From positions 9,982,001 to 10,046,000 of the forward strand of contig JAILWY010000023.1 in the NCBI GenBank assembly GCA_022113835.1: a DNA stretch of 64,000 nucleotides, read 5' to 3'. The notes below the pieces were generated by a model. The model ran no database searches, had not been told where the DNA came from, and was given only the letters and a program-made list of their open reading frames with translations. A program made the position numbers and the translations under genes. This DNA comes from Atopsyche davidsoni. Its lineage: Eukaryota > Arthropoda > Insecta > Trichoptera > Hydrobiosidae. Each line of letters starts with the position of its first letter. Position 1 is the first letter of the stretch. Positions 44,663 to 54,570 of this stretch are shown in pieces.

Positions 44663-47600
44663 TCAGGTCGGAGCTCTGGAGGCTATTTGGCGTTGCCTCT
44701 CGAGCTCCTCCCTTCGGGTCATGGTCTTCTCGGCAAAGGAGACGACTCCGTCCCAAGCTCGCTGGTCCTTGAGCATGGACGGCACTAGCTCGTCCGCCGT
44801 CCAGACGATGCCAAGGCTGTTCCGGAGTCGCCATCGCTCCACTTCGGTCGCTCCGCAGTTGAAGAGGGCGTGCTCTGCGTCGTCGCTGTAGTCGTCGCAC
44901 AGTGGGCAGCTCACGTCGACAGGTCGGCCAATCTTCTCGAGGTAGCTACCGAAGCAGCCGTGCCCCGAGAGGAGTTGGGTCAGCCTGTAGGTGACCTGGC
45001 CGTGTCGTCGCGAGATCCACGGGCGGATGTCCGGGATGAGCCTTCGCGTCCAGCGCCCTTTGGTGGATGCCGCCCATCGCTGTTGCCAAGTCTCGGTGAC
45101 GTCTGCCCTCGCGCTGGTCCTTATAACAACGAGGTCTTCCTTCTGTTGTCTCGCCTCGTAGATCTTTTGGCGTTCTCGGGCCATCAGATCTACCGGCGGC
45201 ATGCCAGCTATCACCAGAGCTGCGTCTCCCGAGATCGTGCGGTAGCCGCATATTATCCTGAGCGCTGCTCTGCGCTGGACGCTGGCCAACATATTCCTGT
45301 AGTGGGAGATCTCCATCGTGTTTGCCCACGTCTCCGCACCGTACAGGATCTGTGACATCGTCACGCTGGCCAGCAGTTTCCGTTTAGATTCCATCGGTCC
45401 TCCCACGTTGGGCAGCATTCTTGCTACTGCCTCAGTAGTTCCAGCAGCCTTCCGAGTAGTCCGTCGTATGTGGTCCGTGTACTTCAAAGAGGTGTCGAAG
45501 TACACGCCCAGATATCGGGCGGACCTCTGCGGGACTATTTGTGCCCCACCCACGGTGATGTTAGGTGTGGGGTACTTTCGTCTGCCACAGAGCATCACCG
45601 CTTCCGTCTTGTGGCAGGCGAGCTCTAATCTGTTCTCCGCAAGGCTGTGGGAGATTCTCCTGAGGGCCTCATTTGTTCTTGCCTCCAGTTCGTTGATCGT
45701 TTTCGCTGAGACGACAACGCCAATGTCGTCAGCGAATCCTATCTCCTCCGCTCCCTCCGGCAGCTCCGTGTTTAGTACCGCGTCGTACATCACATTCCAC
45801 AGCAATGGTCCGAGGACGGAACCTTGCGGAACTCCGCACGTGAGGTGTCTCGCTGCTGGGGGGGCACCTGCTGTGGAGTAGCGGACGACACGGTCCTCGA
45901 AGTAGCTGGCGATGGTCCGGCGGAGGTAAGCAGATATGCGCTTTTTTTCCAGTGCTCCGAGAATGATGTCCCAAGAGGCACTGTTGAAGGCGTTTCTAAC
46001 ATCGAGGGTGATCAGGAGACAGTACTCGCGCGTGCACCGCGTCCCGGCGTTAGCTTCCTTCATCCTCCGGTGGACTCTGCTAATTGCGTCTGCAGTCGAT
46101 CTGCCCCTGCGGAACCCGTATTGGACGTCGGATAGTCCGCCGTTTTCCTCAATTTCTATTTCAAGTCTGACCTTGAGCAACCGCTCAAGCAGCTTGCCCA
46201 GTCCGTCCAACATGCATAGTGGTCTGTAGGACGAGGGCAGGCCTGCCGGTTTGCCTCCCTTGCGCGCCAGCACTAGGCGGGCTGTTTTCCAGCATCTCGG
46301 AAATGTGCGTTCGGCAAGGCACTGGTTGTATACAGCCAGCAGCGCTGAGGGATTTTCTCGCACGGCCAGTCTGATGGCTTCGTTCGGGATGCCATCTGGG
46401 CCGGGTGCTTTACCGTACGGAAGTCTTTTGGCCGCCTCCCGTAGTTCAGCCATGTTGAAAGGGTGGGCAACCTCTGTGGCAGCGTCAGGTATGGGGTTCA
46501 TCATAGGAGGGCGAGTAGGGAATAGAGCGTCCAGGATCGTTTCCAACATCCCTGGCAGAGTTATCCCTGGAATTGCCTCCGGAATTCTTAATTTCTTCCT
46601 CACAATTCGATACGCCCTGCCCCAAGGGTCGTTATCGACTTGTAGGCAAAGGTCCTTCCAGCACTTCTCTTTGGCTGCCTTGATAGCGAATGCAAACGAT
46701 TGTCTAGCAGCTTTGGCGTTGGCCATCTCCACGGTGCAATCGAGAGTGCCTGCTTTGCGACGTCGCTTGCGCTGGAGCGCACGTCTGGCAGCAATTGATG
46801 TTCTGCGTAGGGCTGCAATGTTGTCATTCCACCAGTATACAGGTCTTCTCGTGGGGTGGTTGCTTCTTCTTGGCATTGACTCGTCGCAGGCATCGCTTAC
46901 TCGCTTGACCAGAGTTAGCGCTGCTTCTTCCAGGCTCCCTGCCTCGGTTTGCGGGTTGTTAGGCGTTGCAAATTTCTTAGAGAATCTGTCTAGATCCATC
47001 TTCGCCAGGTTCCAGGACGGTGTTCGATCTGGCGCTGATGTTGCATTGTATAGGGGGTTTCGGTCGAGGATTTCGTAAGAAATGTATAGATGGTCGCTCA
47101 ACGACTCGTCTTCAAGAACCCTCCAACCTCGAAGCGCACGTGCAGTTCTAGGGCTCGCGAAGGTGACGTCAATCACTGACTCCGACGTTCTTCTCCGGAA
47201 AGTGCTGCTATCTCCCTCGTTGCATGTTACCAGACCAAGTCCAGCCGTCATATCTGCAAGTGCTGTGCCTCTTTTATCCGTTGTCCTCGAATTCCACTCC
47301 GCGGCCTTGGCGTTGAAATCGCCAGCGAGGAGTACCTCACCAGGGTGCGCCCTGATGTCTTGCTCAAGTTGGGCGAGGTACGCCTCGTATTCTGCCAATG
47401 TCACATTTGGTGAGATATAGCAGCTATACAGACGTACGCCACAGACCCGGATCCAGGTGAAGCCGTGTCCGCTGGTTCCAACCTCTTCGATGGGCGTATT
47501 GCCGAAAGTGACTACAGCCGTCTTGCCTGTTGTGTCGCTTGTCCATCTGCTGTTCTCCGGAGGTGTACGGTGCTGCTCACAGATGATGGCGATGTCCGCC

Positions 47601-47683
47601 CGTGTCTCTCGCGCTTTCTGATCCAGCAGCGACTGTGCAGACTTGCAATGGTTCAGATTAATCTGTATGACGTGCAGAGGCAT
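44663..47683 (-). CDS. LINE ORF2: endonuclease / reverse transcriptase (1006 aa)
   Basis: This enzyme nicks target DNA and copies the element RNA onto it. Residues 1-225 form an apurinic-type endonuclease: Asn in the INLNHC block (residues 8-13), Glu36 in CEQHR, Asp122 and Asn124 in GDFNAKAAEW, and Asp197/His198 in SDHLY are all present. The reverse transcriptase covers about 415-735, with APGPDGIPNEA, YGFRRGRSTADA, Asp561 in ITLDVRNAFN, GVPQGSVLGPLLWN and the active-site FADD at 650-653 (Phe instead of the commoner Tyr or Ala). A C-terminal zinc motif (Cys926, Cys929, His938, Cys943) is typical of the R1 clade. No RNase H domain is seen. There is no stop or frameshift. The start at 47683 overlaps the last 26 nt of ORF1 in the +1 frame, implying coupled translation. 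Length is normal for the clade. Confidence 0.95.
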   Translation of the reverse strand: MPLHVIQINLNHCKSAQSLLDQKARETRADIAIICEQHRTPPENSRWTSDTTGKTAVVTFGNTPIEEVGTSGHGFTWIRVCGVRLYSCYISPNVTLAEYEAYLAQLEQDIRAHPGEVLLAGDFNAKAAEWNSRTTDKRGTALADMTAGLGLVTCNEGDSSTFRRRTSESVIDVTFASPRTARALRGWRVLEDESLSDHLYISYEILDRNPLYNATSAPDRTPSWNLAKMDLDRFSKKFATPNNPQTEAGSLEEAALTLVKRVSDACDESMPRRSNHPTRRPVYWWNDNIAALRRTSIAARRALQRKRRRKAGTLDCTVEMANAKAARQSFAFAIKAAKEKCWKDLCLQVDNDPWGRAYRIVRKKLRIPEAIPGITLPGMLETILDALFPTRPPMMNPIPDAATEVAHPFNMAELREAAKRLPYGKAPGPDGIPNEAIRLAVRENPSALLAVYNQCLAERTFPRCWKTARLVLARKGGKPAGLPSSYRPLCMLDGLGKLLERLLKVRLEIEIEENGGLSDVQYGFRRGRSTADAISRVHRRMKEANAGTRCTREYCLLITLDVRNAFNSASWDIILGALEKKRISAYLRRTIASYFEDRVVRYSTAGAPPAARHLTCGVPQGSVLGPLLWNVMYDAVLNTELPEGAEEIGFADDIGVVVSAKTINELEARTNEALRRISHSLAENRLELACHKTEAVMLCGRRKYPTPNITVGGAQIVPQRSARYLGVYFDTSLKYTDHIRRTTRKAAGTTEAVARMLPNVGGPMESKRKLLASVTMSQILYGAETWANTMEISHYRNMLASVQRRAALRIICGYRTISGDAALVIAGMPPVDLMARERQKIYEARQQKEDLVVIRTSARADVTETWQQRWAASTKGRWTRRLIPDIRPWISRRHGQVTYRLTQLLSGHGCFGSYLEKIGRPVDVSCPLCDDYSDDAEHALFNCGATEVERWRLRNSLGIVWTADELVPSMLKDQRAWDGVVSFAEKTMTRREELERQRQIASRAPT

Positions 47684-49079
47684 GGCGCTGCTGTCTGTAG
47701 GCCTTCAGGTATTTCCTGAAAGCTGCACACTGTCCACTCCCTTTCGCGTGGTCGCTTCTCCCCCCTTGGGAAGCGCACGTGGAGCACTTGGGATTGTTGT
47801 GGCACTCCTTGGCCTTGTGGCCAGGCCGGCCACAGGTGAAACACTGTTTACTTCGGTCCTGGCCTCTGCATTGATGGGCTGCGTGGCCAAAGTCGAGGCA
47901 CCTAAAGCATTTGGGGATGTTCAAGTGTTCTCTCACTCGGCAGCTTACCCATCCGACGCGGATCTTGCCCACCGCAATGAGAGATGCTGCTGCGCGGGTC
48001 GCGATGTCAATCAGGCCTGTCCGTGTTCCATTCCGGGCCGGGAGGAACTTAACGGCACTGGTCGTGTCCGGTGGGCATCCTCCGTGTGTCGCTAGTGCAG
48101 TGATCAATTCATCCTCGGTCGTCGATTCATCTAGGTTGTGTACTTCGACTGTCGTTGTGGTGCCGAGGCTTTTGACGCTGGCATTCTCGCCGAGAGCGCC
48201 AGCTACCGCCTTGGTCAGTCTGGTTGCGGACTCAGTGTCGGCTCCCTCCAGCTCGACTATGATGAACCCTGCGCGGGTCTTGCGGACAGTCCGGACGTTG
48301 GCGCCTTGCTCATCCGGCCTGACCGCAGTCTTCACCGCGGAGATCGTCTCTGCGGCGGTCTTCCCGTTGAGGGGACGTATCTCCACGGCTGGCATTTTCC
48401 GCGCCGGGAACCGCATTCTGGTCTGCGGGGGTTCAGGAGGGCGCTTTTTGGCGGCCCGCCTTTTGACGATGATGAAGTCGCCGTCGTCGTTCTTCGCAGA
48501 GTCTGTAAGCGCTGCCGGCGGTGCTGCTGCTGCTTTTGATGGTGGTGCTGCTGCTGCTGGTATCCGTGTTGCTTTTGACACTTTTGTCCGCGGTGCTGCT
48601 ATCGGTGCTGCTATCGGTGCCGCCGCTGCGGTCTTCTCGGGTGCTGCTGCTGCGGTCTTTTTTGTTCCTACTATTGTTGTTGCTGTTGCTTCTGCGGGGG
48701 GCTGTCGCCGACTATGTTGCGGTTTGGCCGCTACTTTCCCCGTTTTGTATGTGGGAGGATTGCATGTCGACTTACGCGCGGGGACGGCTGCCGCCATGGC
48801 ATATGTCCCAGGTAGCGAGGCCCTTGAGGTCGTAGGTCTGGAAGCGGGTCTGGGTGCTGGGGTGGTCATGGTGCGTGCAGCGACACGCTGTATACACAGC
48901 CGTGTTACCGAGCGTAGCTTCTCGATTGCCGCCTTAAGCGCTCGATTGGTGTTTGGCCTGAGCAGCTCCTCCATTTCCCTGGTGAGTTTTTCCAGCTGCC
49001 AGGTAATTTCCAGGTCCAGAACTGGTAGCATTTCTTTATTCGCGCCTAGTTTTTGTGGGATTTGTTTTGAAAGCGCCAT
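47658..49079 (-). CDS. LINE ORF1: gag-like RNA-binding protein with three CCHC knuckles (473 aa)
   Basis: This nucleic-acid chaperone packages the element RNA. The N-terminal 65 residues are helical and charged. Residues about 70-210 are low complexity, very rich in Ala, Pro and Lys (encoded by GCT/GCC-type triplet runs near 48516-48670). A folded segment of about 235-385 resembles the RRM-like region of R1-clade ORF1 proteins. Three zinc knuckles follow: residues 391-404 and 413-426 are perfect C-X2-C-X4-H-X4-C; 432-451 has wider His and Cys spacing. The start codon lies in AAAAGATGGCGC, a YY1-type word. ORF2 begins inside its last codons. The antisense frame at 47911-49146 is a shadow of its Ala-rich coding. 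Confidence 0.92.
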   Translation of the reverse strand: MALSKQIPQKLGANKEMLPVLDLEITWQLEKLTREMEELLRPNTNRALKAAIEKLRSVTRLCIQRVAARTMTTPAPRPASRPTTSRASLPGTYAMAAAVPARKSTCNPPTYKTGKVAAKPQHSRRQPPAEATATTIVGTKKTAAAAPEKTAAAAPIAAPIAAPRTKVSKATRIPAAAAPPSKAAAAPPAALTDSAKNDDGDFIIVKRRAAKKRPPEPPQTRMRFPARKMPAVEIRPLNGKTAAETISAVKTAVRPDEQGANVRTVRKTRAGFIIVELEGADTESATRLTKAVAGALGENASVKSLGTTTTVEVHNLDESTTEDELITALATHGGCPPDTTSAVKFLPARNGTRTGLIDIATRAAASLIAVGKIRVGWVSCRVREHLNIPKCFRCLDFGHAAHQCRGQDRSKQCFTCGRPGHKAKECHNNPKCSTCASQGGRSDHAKGSGQCAAFRKYLKAYRQQRHASARHTD

Positions 49080-49534
49080 CTTTTGGTCATCCTACAAGTA
49101 CGTCGGTACTACAGACAGCGACTCAGAAGGTAACTGGATTAACTAGATAACTAGAATAATCTAAAATAATCTGGGTGTAGAATAATTCATTTTATAATAA
49201 TAATTCATTATATAATGATCCTGGTGTAGAATAATTCAGGATGGTCCATCCGTAAACATCCAATGTAACCGGTGACTTGTGCGGGTGCGGGCACTAAAAA
49301 GGATCTCGTGTACAACTTCTTTTGAGGTTATGTTTTGTACGAACTTTTTAGAAGATAGTCGAAATAATTGGCAGATCAGTCAAACAATTTTCACAAAACC
49401 CTGCTGTGGCTTCACTATTCACTTGTGCCGTTCACTGTTTGTCGGATGGCCGGTATTTCATCCAGGTTTCTATATATTTGTTCGGAGCTCTTTGTTAGGA
49501 CGTGCTTGCTGTCACATGTCACATGTCTTATGTC
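49080..49534 (-). promoter_or_regulatory. 5' UTR and presumed internal promoter of the LINE
   Basis: The segment between ORF1 and the right target duplication should hold the internal RNA polymerase II promoter of the element. A degenerate duplication is visible, with GTGTAGAATAATTCA near 49175-49189 and again near 49224-49238, separated by AATAAT-rich sequence. The start of the element (49534, minus strand) contains a direct repeat ACATGTGACATGTGAC. No exact start-site motif was identified. Confidence 0.7.
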
Positions 49535-49546
49535 ACTTATTATCCT
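49535..49546. repeat. Target-site duplication of the LINE, right copy (12 bp)
   Basis: Identical to 44339-44350 and directly adjacent to the 5' end of the element. The bases just outside differ between the two copies, which bounds the duplication. Confidence 0.85.
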
Positions 49547-52500
49547 ACTATAAACTTTACCTGTCCACTAAACGAACCTTTTTAATAAATATATGACGTT
49601 TTATGAGTTATTTTGATCAAGGGTAATAAGTTAAACCTTTTTTTACAAACATATTATTTCACTCTTTATTAAAAACTTCAAAATGATATTTACTTTTCAT
49701 TTAAACCATTGCCGTTTTTTAATGAAGTTAATTTACAGAGTTAAATGTATCTGTTGTTTAATGTAAGAATTATTATTCAGTGTCCACTGTAAGGTTTCCT
49801 TCATTTTGTAATTGCTGGCTATTTACTTTTATGTCTTAATTAGTGGGTTTGGACAATGGAGATATCCTTATTTGGATGAAGGGATTACAGATTGGCCACA
49901 GACAATTGTTCGTCACGATGGGCGAATTCGTTCCATCTGGTAATAACACTTCTTTTATTATCATTAATAATAACATTTCGAAACACAAAACTAAACGCTT
50001 TATTCAAACTTCAAATATAAATTACACCAAGGTAATACCAAGTCTTATACTGAAAGAGCTCATTTAAAAAAAACTGAAAATTTAATGCACAAGTCCATAA
50101 AATAGCAAAAAACCGAAGAGACCGCAGGCATTACAAGATATTTTCTTACACAATAAGGCCAAAGACATTTTTTCACTCATTAAAAATAATTGGGTAAATA
50201 ACTGAAAGTCATTGAAAATATCTAAAATATGTCTTCATACCGGATGATTATGAGTGAAACAAAGTATGCAGGCAACCCCAGACATGGGGGGAAATAAAAT
50301 ATACTGATCATTATTTACTGGTACTTATTAGACGCATAAAAGTGTTTGGATTGCTCTGACATAAACACGGAAAGGATGTCAGTTTCTTGTCTGTAATTAT
50401 CTAAGTCCACCCCGAGGGTATGAAATAATGGGAGTATTTTATATTAAGATTGAATGACGTGCGCGCGAGTTAAGGGGCACCTTTGTCAGATATTAGAGGT
50501 TTTTAATGACTTTAAATTCTAACTATAAATGACACGTGTGAAATTAGTAAGACTGCATTAGTCTAATTTACCAGATCTGCTCTACTCGAAATCCTATATT
50601 TGAGAATAAACCTTGCAGCTCCGTTAAAAACAACTCTTTATAAATTAAACAATGCAACTGTTTGAGATAAGCAAAAACATAAATAAATCGATATGTTTAT
50701 ATATTAGCATCCTATCATGGAGATCAAATATTATGGTAAAAAAACAACTGGTTTTTATATCTCATTCAAAAATATCTCAAGTATCAATAACTCTTCAGCT
50801 AAAGCAATCTCAAATACAAAATAACAATTTATTTCTGAGACTCATCCTATCAGATTCAGCTAAACGTTGCTTCTTATATTACATACCAAAGCAGCACAAA
50901 AAAACAGCAGCAGTAAATCCCGTGTAATTGCTACCAGCACCATACAAAATAGGAGAGCAATCGATCCATAAATATCCCGATGGCTTCTAAATTCTTTCAC
51001 ACTATCTATTACAGCGTGATCATAAATTGGAGGAAAGTAATTTCTGTGTCGGGTATCGGGCAATAACTCTAGGCAGATTTAATCTGAAGTCACCAATTAC
51101 TCCGGTCTGGACCTCCCCGCCGTGACCCTTACTGAACACTCACACGATGATGGAGGTCTTCAAGCTATCGCAATATTCTCAGACAAAAAGCATGGGAATT
51201 TTTATTTATTGATTTTATAAAAACTGTGTTGTGGAACTCGCAATAATTTACTGATAAAAACTAGGAAATATATTCAGCAACGATTATAGGGTGTTTTATA
51301 ATAAATGCATAAACTAACGCATTTAAATTAGAAAAGGTAATATTTTGTAATCCATCTTCAAAGTTAAATTGATTGTAAACATAAATATTTAATAAAGCTA
51401 AGTAATCCGCGTGTATTTTAATTCCGATTTCTGTTTAGAGCAGTTTGTTTCTCGAAATAAATGGCTGTTAAAAATGCGTCCAAACCGTAAAGATGTGTTT
51501 AAGGCTTTAACAAATTATCTTTCTCTACGGGGTGAAGATTACTTTATTACCGACTCATTAGAGACGGCCTGCGGGGCGCGAGGGGGTGGAGGCTGTATCC
51601 GCCGGGGGGGTGGAATGTTCTATGAAAATAAAAACGCGCAAATTCTAGTCATTTCGCGGGTCGCCTTGTTTTTGAAATAATCAACGTTTTGAAGATATAT
51701 TTTTGAGTAGTTTAGATGACAGCTGATGGTTTTTATTTTACATATATAAAAAATAGATTTCAATAGAAAAAATCAGTACTTATACATCGCTTCATTGAGC
51801 ATTATTTATATGTTTCATTTACAAATAGTGTAATAATAAATAAACACAAGAAGTCAAGTATATTAAGTGTCTTCTTTGAATAAACATTGGAAGCACTATA
51901 CTAATTATCTTAATCCAAATTTGTGAAAAAAAAATATTACTATGGAAGTCAAGCTGTTGAGTTTTTTTTTATGATTAGTACCGCTTGAAGACTTCTTTCA
52001 ATATATTAATTTTAATGATACGTTGAAACGACACGAAATGCCAAAAATTAATTGATGCAACGCACATAAAATATTTACTCATTTAATAAAGAAATAAACC
52101 AAGTAGATTGCATAAACACATTATGAAATATCATTATTAAAATTAAAGGTATTAAATCAAAAAAACTAATAAGTATAAATACGATAAAAGTAACTTTAAT
52201 ATTTGATTATACTTTATTAATATCTCCACATTTTACGATCTCTAAGTATGGATATCATTAAAATTTGTGATAATAATCCGAAATAAAAAAGGGAAATTAC
52301 TTTAATTACACTAAATGCGGTCAAATTTATCTTGATTCCCAGGCGGATAAATAAACCGCCGCGATGAAAAAATTACAGCCTAATTTTAATTGCACCACAA
52401 TAAAAAAAACCCACTATTGTTTTAGAAGACTTCCACGATACACAATGACGTCACGTCTCAGTTTCCATTTTGTACGGAGAATTTGTTTTTACTTTTTAAA

Positions 52501-54179
52501 TACTCGTGCGTGTTAGCTTTTTGGAGAGCAGCGCGAGTCTTCCTCGTCTTCTTAAATTTAATTAATTACGCTATCAACAGGTGCCGTCCCTGGCGAGAGT
52601 TGCCTGGAGAGTTCTCCGTTTTTTGCTCTCATTTTGTCTACGTTTCGAGGCATACCCACGTAATTCATTAAATAAATTCTACATAAATTAAAAAGTTTTT
52701 TTAAAAATTAATGGTTATCATTAAAATAAGGTTATAATATGACGATAATGGTCTTTAAAAAAATATATATATTACAATAATACAATACAAATCAAAAAAA
52801 AAAAATAGTTAATATTAATGCTCCATGAAGTACAGTAGTTGTATCAATATTGTCTGAATATTTTCGCAGTATACTCTAAGATAAAACGAACACCAAAAAC
52901 GTCGTTACTTGTTTTTTTGAATTGTAAAAGTACTGATAGTTATAAACCTAAAATTTACCGGGATGATGTCGAAGTGGATTGTTTTTGATAATTCAACAAA
53001 TGTTGTATATTTTTTATTCATTCTTTACAAGTTGACTTAATATTATATAAAAAGGTTTTTCTGTCAATTTTTTCATAAATTAAAAACAAACTGCTTGTTT
53101 TTTGGAAACCTTGCGTAAAATTACATAGAATTTACAACTTCCAAGCATTATCATCATAGGTATTATCATTATCATAAATTGAGAGTAATATTTATTATAT
53201 TTATAAAATAAATGTGATATATAACAAATAAAATTGCCGCATTAGGGTTGCTTGGATACTCATCTTGTCCAAAAGGAGCCAAGTTAAGCCGCAGTGTTGT
53301 GTTAATACAAATTGTCAGTTTCCTTTTTATGGTACTTAATTTCTCCTTAAAGGTTAATTGTTTTGTTGGGAAGAGTCGAGAATCGCTAACTTACTTACTT
53401 TCTCGAGGAGACTTGAGAATTATCGACGTTTTTCATTTCATTTAACGATTGTCGAGACTTAAGTTATGTGATTGCTGCGGACGAGTCGGACTTTTTGCTA
53501 ACTTATTGGTTGGATGACATTTCATCAGTTATTTTAAACTTTCTTTTTCAATCCAATTAAAGTAACCATGCTTTAATTACGTCATAAAAAAATGGCTTTG
53601 ATTTTGATTTATCCATTACTTGTACCACTTATTTATGTTTGCTTATTAGCATTTTTATAAATAAATAAATAATACAATCAATTGAACAATTTATATTGTT
53701 TGCAAAAAAAAACTCTTTGTAGGTATTTTTTTTTCTTTTTATAGGTAATAGTTTGATAACAATTAGTTTTTCACATCAAAACTAATTTAGGTATAATTAA
53801 TATTGTACATTTTTCAACGTGAATTATTTTAAAGCAAACAGATTATGTTTTTTTATTCGACTTAAAATTGAATGAAGGATATGATTGCCGGTCGTAACTG
53901 TATAAAAATGATGTAATATATTTTTTATATTTTCGTAAATAACTTTATAAATCCAATAACAAATTTATATCACACAAAATGTAATCAACATGAAAGATAT
54001 TACCCACACCTGCGTATAAAAGCACACATAACTTACATCAAAAGATATTCGAGTGCCGCTTTCAAAAGAAAAAGCTTTTTCCACGTATTTACGAGTAAAC
54101 TGGAAGTTTTCTTATTACGTTTGATATGAAAAAAGCACGTATAAGTATACATTTCATATTAAAGTAAATAAAATCCTTA
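49547..54179. other. AT-rich stretch, no gene seen
   Basis: GC-richer patches lie at 50240-50500, 51060-51170, 51540-51660 and 53240-53480. The patch at 51560-51610 is G-rich. No domain-bearing frame, RNA or repeat recognised. Confidence 0.4.
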
Positions 54180-54570
54180 TTTCCAGTCAGCCCGGCTCGG
54201 CTAAGTCGAAAAAGTTTCAAAGGCGGCCCGCCCGATATGCGGCCGTCCCTTACCTGCGACGTCGCTTAATGTGTTTACCCATTCGGAGGGAGGGAGAGAG
54301 AAGAAATGGGTTTGACAAAGTGAAATTGTTAGAAAGGCTCGCATTATGTAGACCCCGCCGCATTTCCATTCGTATATTATTACACCGAGCGAACACGTCT
54401 CGGCCGAGGGAAACCTCTGGATGGCGGAAGAAAAAATATTAACACGGGAATATTGAAAAGGAAATGAACGTTGCAATAAAGACGGGACTTCGCGGAACCG
54501 CCTGGCAACGGAATATTAACCGCTTTTAAAACGCAGCAACGGAGTAATTTCACGTTTCTGCGGCTGTAGC
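54180..54570. promoter_or_regulatory. GC-rich island with GAGA, Pho and Runt words
   Basis: A GAGAGAG word ends at 54300, ATGGC lies at 54421-54425, and AACCGC (Runt-type) occurs at 54496-54501 and 54518-54523. The 91-codon minus-strand frame at 54201-54476 has no domain. A second Polycomb-response-like or enhancer candidate, by motif content only. Confidence 0.25.

Larger units (their letters stand above)
44351..49534 (-). mobile_element. Full-length R1-clade non-LTR retrotransposon (LINE), 5.2 kb
   Basis: The element lies on the minus strand. It has a 5' UTR of 455 bp (49080-49534), ORF1 (49079-47658), ORF2 (47683-44663), a 3' UTR of 272 bp (44391-44662) and a tail of about 41 A. A 12-bp target duplication at 44339-44350 and 49535-49546 defines both ends. 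The domain set (ORF1 with three CCHC knuckles; ORF2 with apurinic-type endonuclease, reverse transcriptase and a C-terminal CCHC) and motif sequences place it in the R1 clade, which includes R1, TRAS, SART and Waldo. The flanks are neither 28S rDNA nor TTAGG telomere repeats, so it is not R1, TRAS or SART at its specific target. Intact ORFs, a long A tail and exact duplications point to a recent, possibly active copy. Confidence 0.93.

Noticed and set aside
46251..47078. 275-codon plus-strand frame inside the LINE
   Set aside because: It is antisense to ORF2 of the LINE, which has full catalytic motifs. The antisense translation has no domain.
47911..49146. 411-codon plus-strand frame
   Set aside because: Antisense shadow of LINE ORF1, kept open by GC-rich Ala/Pro codons.
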